From the NCBI RefSeq assembly GCF_001183545.1, contig NZ_KQ236688.1:3732395-3796394 (forward strand): a stretch of 64,000 nucleotides of DNA, given 5' to 3'. Positions 26,237 through 34,646 of the stretch are shown here, in pieces; positions within the stretch are counted from its first letter, which is position 1; each line of letters begins with the position of its first letter. The position numbers were made by a program, and so were the translations under genes. The notes under the pieces are model-generated. The model did not search any database, was not told the origin of the DNA, and saw only the letters and a list, made by a program, of their open reading frames with translations. The DNA comes from Cellvibrio sp. pealriver. Lineage in GTDB: Bacteria > Pseudomonadota > Gammaproteobacteria > Pseudomonadales > Cellvibrionaceae.

Positions 26237-27199
26237 GTGCACCAGTCTGACCGAACGATCAAAGATTACTTGCTTGTCCTGCTCAAGGGTTTATGTATGG
26301 GCGCTGCCGATGTGGTGCCTGGAGTGTCGGGCGGAACCATTGCATTTATTACCGGTATCTACGATGAGTGGCTCAACTCCCTCAAGCGTTGCACACCGGC
26401 GGTGTTATTGATGTTGAAGCGCGAGGGTATCGCCAAGACCTGGCGTTACATCAACGGTAATTTTCTGTTGGCGCTGTTCGGCGGCATTCTTATCAGTCTG
26501 AAAACCTTTGCTGCAGTTGTGTTGATCGCGATGGATGCGTATCCCATTTTGGTATGGGCATTTTTCTCGGGCTTGGTTGCTGCCTCGATCTACCATCTCG
26601 CGCGCGAGCAGCGCGGTTGGCGCATAACCGAGGCGTTTGGCCTGTTGTTTGGCATCGCCTTTATTCTGGCGATTTCGTTTATGGCTCCCGCGCAGTTGCC
26701 GGGTCATGGTTGGATTTTATTCCTGGGTGGTTTTGTGGCGATCTGCGCCATGATCCTGCCGGGGATTTCAGGCAGTTTTATTTTATTGCTGGTGGGCTTA
26801 TACCCGGTCTTTTTGCAGGCGATCCATAATCTGGAAATTGGCAAACTCATCTGGTTTGGCGCAGGGTGTATCTGTGGCTTGATTGTGTTTTCGCGCTTCT
26901 TGCTGTGGTTGTTGAATAGTTATCACAACCAGACATTGTCGGTGCTGATCGGCTTTTTGGTTGGCTCTCTTTATGTGACCTGGCCTTGGAAAAACGCGCT
27001 GCTCACTACCACTGACAGCCATGGCAGAACGGTAGTGTTGCAACAGGAAAACCTGAGCCCGTTTAATTTCATGGCGGTTACCGGTAACGAACCCCAGCTC
27101 GGCTTGGCCATACTCTGGGCATTTATCGGTGTTGCCTTGGTGCTGGGCGTGGAATTTGTGGCGCTGTGGATCAAGCGCCGCAATCAGGTGCCCGCATAA
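26237..27199 (+). CDS. DUF368 polytopic membrane protein (PopT-like polyprenyl-phosphate transporter family)
   Basis: A 320-residue protein with eight or more membrane segments. GTG start, supported by AAAAGGAG seven bases upstream. The two family hallmarks are visible: GAADVVPGVSGGTIAFITGIY near residue 20 and CAMILPGISGSFILLLVGLY near residue 175, which look like an internal repeat. DUF368 proteins have been linked to recycling of the undecaprenyl-phosphate lipid carrier across the cytoplasmic membrane; that role is taken from the family, not shown here. It is followed by a bidirectional terminator. Confidence 0.85.
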   Translation: MHQSDRTIKDYLLVLLKGLCMGAADVVPGVSGGTIAFITGIYDEWLNSLKRCTPAVLLMLKREGIAKTWRYINGNFLLALFGGILISLKTFAAVVLIAMDAYPILVWAFFSGLVAASIYHLAREQRGWRITEAFGLLFGIAFILAISFMAPAQLPGHGWILFLGGFVAICAMILPGISGSFILLLVGLYPVFLQAIHNLEIGKLIWFGAGCICGLIVFSRFLLWLLNSYHNQTLSVLIGFLVGSLYVTWPWKNALLTTTDSHGRTVVLQQENLSPFNFMAVTGNEPQLGLAILWAFIGVALVLGVEFVALWIKRRNQVPA

Positions 27200-27220
27200 G
27201 CCCAATTTGCCTGATGCCAT

Positions 27221-27260
27221 AAAAAACGCCGCAATCCTTTCGGGTTGCGGCGTTTTTTAT
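27221..27260. terminator. Bidirectional terminator between DUF368 gene and serA
   Basis: Stem AAAAAACGCCGCAA / TTGCGGCGTTTTTT with a ten-base loop, fourteen base pairs, between convergent genes. Confidence 0.9.
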
Positions 27261-27301
27261 GGCTGGGCTATAAGCTGATTAAAACAATATACGGCAGCGA
27301 C

Positions 27302-28531
27302 TTAGAAAAGCACGCGGCAACGAATAGTCCCTTCAATATTCTTCAGCTGCTCTAGCGCGATTTCATCGTAAGGCGAGTTGATGTCCACTACTACATAGCC
27401 GACCTTGTCGTTGGTTTGCAGGTACTGGGACGAGATATTGATCTGGTTGTCCGAGAAAATTTTGTTGATTTTGGACAGCACGCCCGGAACGTTGGCGTGC
27501 ACGTGCAGCAAGCGGTGCGCATCCGGATGGCCAGGCAGCGCTACTTCCGGGAAGTTGACCGAGCTGGTGGTGGTGCCGTTGTCGGAGTACTTGATCAGTT
27601 TTTCCGCGACTTCAATACCAATGTTTTCTTGCGCTTCCATGGTGGAACCGCCGATGTGCGGGGTCAGGATCACATTGTCCAAACCGCGCAACGGGCTGAT
27701 GAACTCATCGCCATTGGCCTTGGGTTCTTCGGGGAATACGTCAATTGCCGCACCGGCGATATGGCCGGATTTAATGGCGTTGGCCAGTGCATCAATATCC
27801 ACCACAGTACCGCGTGAAGCGTTGATCAGGATCGCGCCTTTTTTCATCAAACTAATTTCACGTGCGCCAATCATCATCTGGGTAGAGGCGTTTTCCGGCA
27901 CGTGCAAGCTGATAATGTCAGAGGTCGCCAACAATTCGTCCAGTGAGCGTAATTGCGATGCGTTACCCAGCGGCAGCTTGGTGACTACATCAACAAAGCG
28001 CACTTTCATACCGAGCGATTCAGCGAGCACACTGGTTTGGCTACCAATAGAGCCGTAACCGATCAGGCCGAGAGTCTTGCCACGGATTTCGTAAGAACCA
28101 ACAGCAGATTTATCCCAGCCGCCGCGATGACACACAAAGTTTTTCTGCGGAATATTGCGCAGCAACAAAATCGCTTCAGCGATCACCAGTTCAGCCACCG
28201 AACGGGTATTGGAGTAGGGCGCGTTAAATACTGCGACACCGTGTTCTTGCGCGGCTTTCAAATCGACCTGATTGGTGCCGATGCAAAAGCAACCGGCGGC
28301 GATCAGTTTGGGTGCATTTTCAAATACGCGACGGGTCAGTTGGGTGCGCGAACGCAGGCCGACAAAATGCGCATCCTGAATACGCTCGATCAACTCATCT
28401 TCACCCAGCGCGGTTTTCAGGTAGTCGATGTTGGTGTAACCCTGCGCATTCAACGTATCCACTGCTGACTGGTGAACTCCTTCCAGCAACAGAAACTTGA
28501 TTTTGCTTTTATCTAACGAGGTCTTGCTCAT
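27302..28531 (-). CDS. serA: D-3-phosphoglycerate dehydrogenase
   Basis: A 409-residue SerA. It oxidises 3-phosphoglycerate to 3-phosphohydroxypyruvate with NAD, the first step of serine synthesis, in the cytoplasm. Visible: substrate-binding half with VGLRSRTQLT and AAGCFCIGTNQVD, NAD-binding GLIGYGSIGSQ near residue 158, catalytic Arg in NASRGTVVD, Glu in FPEEP and His in TPHIGGSTMEAQ. A C-terminal ACT domain (about 335-409, LHVHANVPGVLSKIN) senses serine. Length matches the E. coli-type enzyme (410). Single gene with the 312-base upstream region as its promoter space. Confidence 0.96.
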   Translation of the reverse strand: MSKTSLDKSKIKFLLLEGVHQSAVDTLNAQGYTNIDYLKTALGEDELIERIQDAHFVGLRSRTQLTRRVFENAPKLIAAGCFCIGTNQVDLKAAQEHGVAVFNAPYSNTRSVAELVIAEAILLLRNIPQKNFVCHRGGWDKSAVGSYEIRGKTLGLIGYGSIGSQTSVLAESLGMKVRFVDVVTKLPLGNASQLRSLDELLATSDIISLHVPENASTQMMIGAREISLMKKGAILINASRGTVVDIDALANAIKSGHIAGAAIDVFPEEPKANGDEFISPLRGLDNVILTPHIGGSTMEAQENIGIEVAEKLIKYSDNGTTTSSVNFPEVALPGHPDAHRLLHVHANVPGVLSKINKIFSDNQINISSQYLQTNDKVGYVVVDINSPYDEIALEQLKNIEGTIRCRVLF

Positions 28532-28843
28532 GGAACAAACTCCTAAAGTGTGAAAGCGGTGCAGCGCGTCTCCGGCAGGTTAAGTGGGGGGAGACTGGAT
28601 GGCCGGGCTTGATACGGGATGAGCGTCGGCGAGGCTGAAAAAGTGGCGCGCATCATACCACAAGCCTGTGCTCGATAAGCAGCTGCTAGGTCGGCCTGGA
28701 TTGGGATATTTGGCGCAGGTGGTTAGGTGAGTGGTTTTACTCAGCTTGTAGTCAATTTTTATATTACCTGCAGGGGGCGAACTTCTTATAATGCCGTGAC
28801 CGATTATCTGCTGTAGGTAATCATCACCTTCGAGGTCCAAGGT
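28532..28843. promoter_or_regulatory. Divergent intergenic region serA / MFS
   Basis: Gene-free space that must carry the serA promoter (minus strand) and that of the MFS gene (plus strand). I see no clear operator, hairpin or small gene in it. Confidence 0.4.
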
Positions 28844-30064
28844 TTGTCATCCCCTTTGTTATCGCCCGCTGTATCAAACGACGCTCCATCTCCCACTTTT
28901 TTTATCGCCCTTCTCGCCATGGGGCTGGGCAGCTTCGCGATTGGTGTGGGTGAGTTTATTTCTATGGGGTTGCTGCCGGAAATTTCTGCTTCGCTGGCGA
29001 TCAGTATCCCGCAGGCGGGGCATTCCATTAGCGCCTATGCATTGGGGGTGGTAGTGGGTGCGCCGGTGCTGGCTGTGCTCAGTACTGGCCGGTCGCGCAC
29101 GCGCATGTTGGTGGTGTTGATGGGTTTGTACGCCATCGCCAATATCGCCAGTGCTCTGGCACCGAATTATGAGGCTATGTTGCTGCTGCGTTTGCTGAGC
29201 GGGCTTCCTCACGGCACTTTTTTTGGTATCGCCTCGTTAGTCGCGGCATCGCTTGCACCCGCGCATATGCGCACCCGCGCGGTGGCCTATGTGATGCTGG
29301 GGTTGTCCATCGCGACGCTCGCGGGTGTGCCGATTGCTACTGCTCTTGGTCAGTGGCTGGGTTGGCGCTCGGCCTTTGTATTGGTGGGGTTGATTGCGCT
29401 GGCATCGGCCATTTGCATTATCAAATTTGTCCCTTACGAGGCCCCGCAGGAAGGCGGGCGTGTTTCCCATGAGTTGTCGATGTTCACCAACCGCCAGGTA
29501 TGGATCACCTTGGGAATCGGTGCGATTGGTTTTGGTGGTTTGTTTTCGATTTTCTCCTACGTCAAACCGACGCTAATGAGCTTGGCGGGTTTGACCGAAA
29601 TGGGCGTGCCTTTTGTACTCGCACTCTTTGGCGCAGGTATGGTGGTGGGCAATATTTTTGGCTCACGTATGGCCGACCGGGATTTACTCGGCACCATCAA
29701 GCGCTGCCTGATCTGGTCGATGGTGGCCTGCGCCTTCTTCGCGATTGTCGCCCCTTATTTGTGGTTGGCGTGTATCGCCGTATTTTGTGTGGGTACCGTA
29801 GTGGTGATTGGCCCTGCGGTGCAAATCCGCCTGATGGATGTGGCCGGAAAAGCGCAGACCATGGCCGCCGCCATGAACCACTCCGCGTTTAATTTTGCCA
29901 ACGCCGCCGGTGCATTTTTGGGTGGTGTGGCGATTGATGCCGGTTTGGGCTTTGCCTCTACCGGTTGGGTGGGGGTGATACTCTCAGCCGCGGGTTTGGC
30001 GATGTTTTATTGGATGGTGATTGATGCCAAACGTGCACAGGCCGCATCAGCCGCTGGTCGATAA
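28844..30064 (+). CDS. MFS transporter, DHA1/AraJ-like drug or sugar exporter
   Basis: A 406-residue protein with about twelve hydrophobic helices. Typical DHA1 features: GVGEFISMGLLPEIS in helix 1, the RSRTRML loop 2-3 region, RLLSGLPHGTFFGI in helix 4 and the antiporter-like GVPIATALGQWLGWRSAF motif C in helix 5. Exporters of this group move arabinose, purines or drugs out against protons; the substrate is not predictable. TTG start, supported by GAGG eight bases upstream. Its 3' end overlaps the convergent trmO gene by 18 bases. Confidence 0.82.
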   Translation: MSSPLLSPAVSNDAPSPTFFIALLAMGLGSFAIGVGEFISMGLLPEISASLAISIPQAGHSISAYALGVVVGAPVLAVLSTGRSRTRMLVVLMGLYAIANIASALAPNYEAMLLLRLLSGLPHGTFFGIASLVAASLAPAHMRTRAVAYVMLGLSIATLAGVPIATALGQWLGWRSAFVLVGLIALASAICIIKFVPYEAPQEGGRVSHELSMFTNRQVWITLGIGAIGFGGLFSIFSYVKPTLMSLAGLTEMGVPFVLALFGAGMVVGNIFGSRMADRDLLGTIKRCLIWSMVACAFFAIVAPYLWLACIAVFCVGTVVVIGPAVQIRLMDVAGKAQTMAAAMNHSAFNFANAAGAFLGGVAIDAGLGFASTGWVGVILSAAGLAMFYWMVIDAKRAQAASAAGR

Positions 30065-30766
30065 AAGCCCCGTCACGCAAATGCGGTGACTATCGCCGTC
30101 AATCCGGTACTGCCAGCGCACATCCAAATCCAGTAGTTTCATGCCATACACGCGCTCCGGTTCCGGTTGCTGGTACTGCGGGCGCGGGTCTTGCTGCAGT
30201 ATCTGGGTGATAAGTCCCGCCAGATCAGTACCAGTGTTGCGCTGGTAATCCACGCAAAATGCACGTAATTCATCGGGGATCTCCACGCTGATCAATGCGG
30301 GCATACTGGCGGCAAAGGTATTTTTTGCCTCGGGCACGCAATCCACATAGGGCACATAGGGTTTGATATCCAGCACCGGTGTGCCATCCAGTAAATCTAC
30401 GCCACTGATCTGCACCAGCAGTTTGCCATCGCGTTCAATAATCCCTTCAAAGCGCACGACCGATAAGCCAATCGGGGCTGGGCGGGTTGGCGAGCGGGTC
30501 GCAAATACCCCAAGTGTCTTGTTGCCGCCCAGGCGCGGCGGTTTTACTTTGGGTTTCCACTCCTCCCGTTTATTTGCATGAAATACAAACTGAACCCACA
30601 AGTGTGTGCAGCCTTCCAGACCGTCAAACGCACTTGGCTCGTTGTAGGGAGGGAATAATTCAATCTGCGCACGGGCAAGTGGTGCGAGGCCGGGTTGGCG
30701 CGGAATACCAAATTTCTCCTTGAAACAGGAGTGCACAAGGCCGATGGCGGGAAAGTGGAATTCCAT
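30047..30766 (-). CDS. trmO: tRNA (N6-threonylcarbamoyladenosine37-N6)-methyltransferase
   Basis: About 239 residues from ATG at 30766; an ATG ten codons upstream (30796) is less likely. TrmO/TsaA family: an N-terminal beta-barrel domain with IGLVHSCFKEKFGIPRQPG, LWVQFVFHAN and the SAM-binding signature FATRSPTRPAPIGLSVV, and VDLLDGTPVLDIKPYVPYVD. A C-terminal extension is present as in the E. coli protein. It adds a methyl group to t6A37 of tRNA(Thr). Its 3' end overlaps the convergent MFS gene. Confidence 0.92.
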   Translation of the reverse strand: MEFHFPAIGLVHSCFKEKFGIPRQPGLAPLARAQIELFPPYNEPSAFDGLEGCTHLWVQFVFHANKREEWKPKVKPPRLGGNKTLGVFATRSPTRPAPIGLSVVRFEGIIERDGKLLVQISGVDLLDGTPVLDIKPYVPYVDCVPEAKNTFAASMPALISVEIPDELRAFCVDYQRNTGTDLAGLITQILQQDPRPQYQQPEPERVYGMKLLDLDVRWQYRIDGDSHRICVTGLLSTSG

Positions 30767-31120
30767 AAACAAGCTGCCGTATTGAGAGAGCTGCACAGGC
30801 TAGGCAAAAGTGGCGGCCAGCTCAACCCTAATTTAGACCGGCGCTGTTATTGGAAAGACGCTGCTTTTGGAATGAGCGGTCAGTGTGAAGCCTTGCTTGA
30901 GCCCGTGGGTTGACGCAAATTATCGATTGTCTATTCTTATCAGGACAAAAATGTCCTTCGCTGTCATTCTATGGTTGTCGGCAAAATTGACACTTTTGTG
31001 TGATGCGGTTCGCAAAAAATAGCGGCGAGCTTTGATGCTAAAGGAAAAAACAAAGCAGGTATGCTTTGTGCTTATTGTCAGATATACAAATAAACGGACA
31101 TTACTACCAGAGAACTTTTT
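30767..31120 (+). promoter_or_regulatory. Upstream region of PEP-CTERM gene
   Basis: About 350 bases. It contains the symmetrical AGGACA-AAAA-TGTCCT (30942-30957), a candidate operator about 165 bases before the gene, and a TTGACA near 30987 without a convincing -10 partner. No gene is seen. Confidence 0.35.
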
Positions 31121-32065
31121 ATGCGTTTTTATTCCAAATTCCTGACGATTGCCGGTGCTGCTTCCTTCTCGGTGATGGCGTCAGCCACCCCGTTGAATGA
31201 TTACAACCTGATTTTATTCGGCGATTTGAATGTATCTGGCGGTAGCGGCCATATCGAAGGCAAAGCCTTTATTGGTGGCAATGTCGTCAACGCGTCGGTA
31301 TTTGCGCAGAAAGAGCCGGATAACTCTACTGCTGATACTGTGAAAGTTGTCGGCAACTTCAAGAGCAATAGCGGTACGCATATTGATGCTGGTTATCTTG
31401 CTTACGAAGGTACTTTTTCCGGGCCTGCCAATATTTGCAACGGCACGGACATGGGGCAAAGTGGCTGCCTTAAGAAAGTGACCGACGGCTCTTTAAGTGC
31501 AGAAAAAGTTGATTTGTTCAACGTGCTGCAGGCGGAATCTGACTATTACAAAGGCTTGGCCAGCTCGGACAATACCGCGTTAATCGGTGACATGAACAAT
31601 AAAAAGTTCAGCTATACCGGTGGCGCAACTGACCTGGTCGTTTTCAATATCACCGCAGACCAGCTGACCGGACCCCAATGGAGTCTGGATATGGATTTTG
31701 CCACCGCCCTGAATGTTGTGATCAATGTATCGGGCACCAGTTTTAATGCGGGCACTACCAAAAATGGTACTAACAGTTTCCGCAACAACTTCAATAATGT
31801 GTTGTGGAATTTTTACGAGGCGACCACATTGAATTTTGGCGATTCTTGGTATGGCTCCATTCTTGCGTTAAACGCCACTATTAAAACCAACTCCAATCTG
31901 GATGGCGCTATTGCTGCCAAGTCCTATGCGGGTAATGGCGAAATTCATAAAGGCAGCTGGGATTACACCCCGCCAACCGTCGAAGTACCTGAGCCGTCGC
32001 TGCTGGGGTTAATGATGGCCGGATTGGGCTTGTTGGGTCTTGGCCGTTTGCGCCGCCGTCGCTAA
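31121..32065 (+). CDS. Secreted choice-of-anchor-A family protein with PEP-CTERM sorting signal
   Basis: A 314-residue protein with a signal peptide (SVMASA, cleavage near residue 23), a choice-of-anchor-A domain (starting YNLILFGDLNVSGGSGHIEGKAFIGGNV), and a C-terminal sorting signal: VPEPSLLGLMMAGLGLLGLG followed by RLRRRR. PEP-CTERM proteins are cut and anchored or exported by exosortase (EpsH/XrtA) systems, often together with exopolysaccharide and biofilm genes. No exosortase or polysaccharide cluster is in the window, so the processing enzyme must be elsewhere. Adhesin or matrix role is inferred. Confidence 0.88.
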   Translation: MRFYSKFLTIAGAASFSVMASATPLNDYNLILFGDLNVSGGSGHIEGKAFIGGNVVNASVFAQKEPDNSTADTVKVVGNFKSNSGTHIDAGYLAYEGTFSGPANICNGTDMGQSGCLKKVTDGSLSAEKVDLFNVLQAESDYYKGLASSDNTALIGDMNNKKFSYTGGATDLVVFNITADQLTGPQWSLDMDFATALNVVINVSGTSFNAGTTKNGTNSFRNNFNNVLWNFYEATTLNFGDSWYGSILALNATIKTNSNLDGAIAAKSYAGNGEIHKGSWDYTPPTVEVPEPSLLGLMMAGLGLLGLGRLRRRR

Positions 32066-32082
32066 TCAGTTTTTATTTAAAA

Positions 32083-32118
32083 CTAAAATGCCCCGAGCGA
32101 TCGGGGCATTTTTTTTGC
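32083..32118 (+). terminator. Intrinsic terminator after PEP-CTERM gene
   Basis: Stem AAAATGCCCCGA / TCGGGGCATTTT with a four-base loop followed by TTTT. It lies between convergent genes and may serve both. Confidence 0.9.
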
Positions 32119-32132
32119 CTGTCACAAAAAAA

Positions 32133-34316
32133 TTATGGCATCGCCTGTTCTGTATCATGCGATGGGGGCGATGGAATGGCTGTTGATGCAATGACTGTAG
32201 ATGGCTCGGTTGCAGATGAAAGCGATGTAATTTCGCCCGTATCCAGCTGCAATAAAAAATGATCGCTCGGCGCATCGCCAGAAAATTTCACCAGAATATT
32301 GATCAGTTTCCCCAAGCGCTGCTGATAAAGAGGCAATGGGTTTTCAACTGTATTGTTGGTTGTAGAATGATTGTTTTCCGATAACAAAAATTGCTGTGCG
32401 AGTAGTTGGTAGTGCGCGAATCGTTGCGCACTAATGTCTTGCAGTGCGAGTTGATCTGCACTCCATAAGCGATAAAAGTCCACGCTTAAATCACTGTCTG
32501 TCCAGTCGGCAAAACTGGCAAGCGTCAAACCGTTTTTTTGGGCAACAATCTCTGCCTGTTTGGTTGCCAGCTGCCAAGCTTGCCTAACGGCTTCATCGCT
32601 ATCCTGATCATTTATTGCGGCTGTTAACTGCGCAAGACTAATATCAGTTTTTAATTGCGAGAGAGTTAACAGTTGCATTCCATTTAATTGCATCAATAAC
32701 GCGCGTATATCCGCAGGCCACTCCTGTGGCAAAAAACGCAAGCGTGCCAGTTCGCGTAAATGCCATTCGGTAAATTGGTGATAATTTTTTGCTTGCAGGA
32801 TTTTGTTGTCCCAAATGTCGGGCGCATTGATCGATTGCAAATAATTCCATTCCGCACGGTAGTGCGCAAACAATTCATCAAAACGCGGTACTTCTTTTAA
32901 GGCAACCGTTTCCACTTCAACTTGTTGGTTCTGTTTAATGGTCAATATTTTATAAGCAGGAATATAAGCGGCAAGTGAAGGTGCTTGAATATTGAATAAC
33001 ACATTGCCGTTTTCACCGCGATACACACCTGTGTCATTAATATGCATATGTCCAGCAACATGAATTTTCAGTCCGGTATCGGCCAAGGCTTTGCTGGTGT
33101 TGGTGCTCGGGTTTCGGTTGAGCTGAAATTTTTGTTCGCCCATCAACTGCGCAATATCACCGCCTGCGCCGTCATAAAATTCCAGCATCGGAAAATGGGA
33201 AAATGCAATCAGGGTTTTTCCTTGCGCTTGCGCGCGTGCGACAACATCGGTTATCCATTCCAATAAATGGGTTTTGTGGGAAATAACTTTGTTGTAGCCC
33301 GCATCGCTTGACCCCATAAAATTATCAGGATCTTGCGCGTTGCCGTTGCTGCCCATTTCAGGTTGGTAAACATTGGCATCAATTGCCAGCAACCATAAAC
33401 CATCGACGGGCTCTACCAGATAACTACTGTCGGGAAGGTGATAACAATCGCTGTAGTTCGCTTGTTTGTACACTCCGCCAGTACCTTGATGACAAATTTC
33501 ATAGTGCCGGTTTTCAAATTTTGCTTCGCGTGTAGCAGTTGCAAGATCGTAGTGATTTTTTTGGGCGCTGTAAGGTGTTTCAAAATAGCGATAACCCGCC
33601 TTGGGGTAAAAACCGTGTTCGCCCAGCAAATCCATAATGGCGTGATAACCCAATTCCTGCACCTCATCCGAGCACACTACGGGATGCCGCTGCGCTTCAT
33701 GACGGTGTTTTTTTTGCATTGGGATTTCTTGTATTGGCATTTCTTGAATGGACATTTGTTGTGTGCACAGCGGGTGTTGCTTGCTAAAAATCGGCTGTTC
33801 TTTTCCGTCTATACCTAAGTAGTCCTCTTTTCCTGCCGGATGTGAAAACGGCCGCGTTGGATCGTGATTGCCCGGTGCGGCAAAAAATTCAATACCGTAT
33901 TGGCGGTGGTATTGATCCAGAATGGATTTTAATCCGCGTAAATGTGCCGGTTGGCCGTCATCACTAAAATCGCCGGGCAGGGCAACGTATTTAATGTTGC
34001 GTTGGGCAATGTCATCAAGCGCGGCGAGCAGCGCAAAATAATTTTCATTGAATAAACGGGTGGAGTGCAATTGTGCGCGCATTGAGCGAATGCTCGCGTG
34101 TTGCGTGCCGTAAGGCGTTGTTGTGGGCAAACCGGAAAAATGATCGCCACTGAAATCGGCATAGATATCGTGGAAATGAATGTCCGGCATAAACGCAATT
34201 TGTAGCGCAGCAGTGTTTTGGTTGTTGGTAGATTGTATTTGTTGAGGTGGTTCCGGCGCGCATCCGGTGATGAAAATAAACAGAGTGGATACAACAAAAC
34301 AGCAATATTTTTTCAT
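32133..34316 (-). CDS. Lipoprotein metallophosphoesterase
   Basis: A 727-residue protein with a lipoprotein signal (FIFITGC, Cys19) and a calcineurin-like phosphoesterase domain. The full metal set is visible: PDIHFHD, LPGDFSDDG, APGNHD, SHFP and GHMHIND. The C-terminal 300 residues are mostly helical and unassigned. These enzymes use two metals to hydrolyse phosphoesters of nucleotides, lipids or sugars; as an exported lipoprotein it could free phosphate or process a ligand. It is divergent from TonB-dependent receptor 3, hinting at a joint uptake task; that link is inference. Confidence 0.85.
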   Translation of the reverse strand: MKKYCCFVVSTLFIFITGCAPEPPQQIQSTNNQNTAALQIAFMPDIHFHDIYADFSGDHFSGLPTTTPYGTQHASIRSMRAQLHSTRLFNENYFALLAALDDIAQRNIKYVALPGDFSDDGQPAHLRGLKSILDQYHRQYGIEFFAAPGNHDPTRPFSHPAGKEDYLGIDGKEQPIFSKQHPLCTQQMSIQEMPIQEIPMQKKHRHEAQRHPVVCSDEVQELGYHAIMDLLGEHGFYPKAGYRYFETPYSAQKNHYDLATATREAKFENRHYEICHQGTGGVYKQANYSDCYHLPDSSYLVEPVDGLWLLAIDANVYQPEMGSNGNAQDPDNFMGSSDAGYNKVISHKTHLLEWITDVVARAQAQGKTLIAFSHFPMLEFYDGAGGDIAQLMGEQKFQLNRNPSTNTSKALADTGLKIHVAGHMHINDTGVYRGENGNVLFNIQAPSLAAYIPAYKILTIKQNQQVEVETVALKEVPRFDELFAHYRAEWNYLQSINAPDIWDNKILQAKNYHQFTEWHLRELARLRFLPQEWPADIRALLMQLNGMQLLTLSQLKTDISLAQLTAAINDQDSDEAVRQAWQLATKQAEIVAQKNGLTLASFADWTDSDLSVDFYRLWSADQLALQDISAQRFAHYQLLAQQFLLSENNHSTTNNTVENPLPLYQQRLGKLINILVKFSGDAPSDHFLLQLDTGEITSLSSATEPSTVIASTAIPSPPSHDTEQAMP

Positions 34317-34646
34317 GGTGAAAAATCTATAAGCAACATAAAAATCAAGCAGTAGGGCAGTCTACTGCAGAATCGCTACAGTTTTATGACAAGCCATAAA
34401 ATGAAAACATCACAGAAAACCGGAATATAAAAATAAGAGGATGCATTGTTAATAATTGTTAAATGAAGCGGTGGAAATAGAACAGCAATAAAAATGAAAT
34501 GCACGCCGTTTATGGTGCCGTGCGTTTCTAATTCCTGTTCAGGAACATCAATCTGCTTGGGAAGTAAAATGGAGTTTTCTCTTTTTATGAGAGCTAGAAA
34601 TGGTCGAGTGTAGTTTTTCTAACTGTAATAAATAGAGGACGTTAAC
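34317..34646. promoter_or_regulatory. Divergent region metallophosphoesterase / receptor 3
   Basis: 330 bases without a gene. Two short perfect palindromes stand out: GCAGT-CT-ACTGC (34357-34368), close to the phosphoesterase start, and TTCCTG-TT-CAGGAA (34532-34545), about 100 bases before the receptor start. Both are operator-like. The TGGGACGAC nonamer of the glucan locus is absent. Receptor 3 uses a GTG start with GAGG eight bases upstream. Confidence 0.4.
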
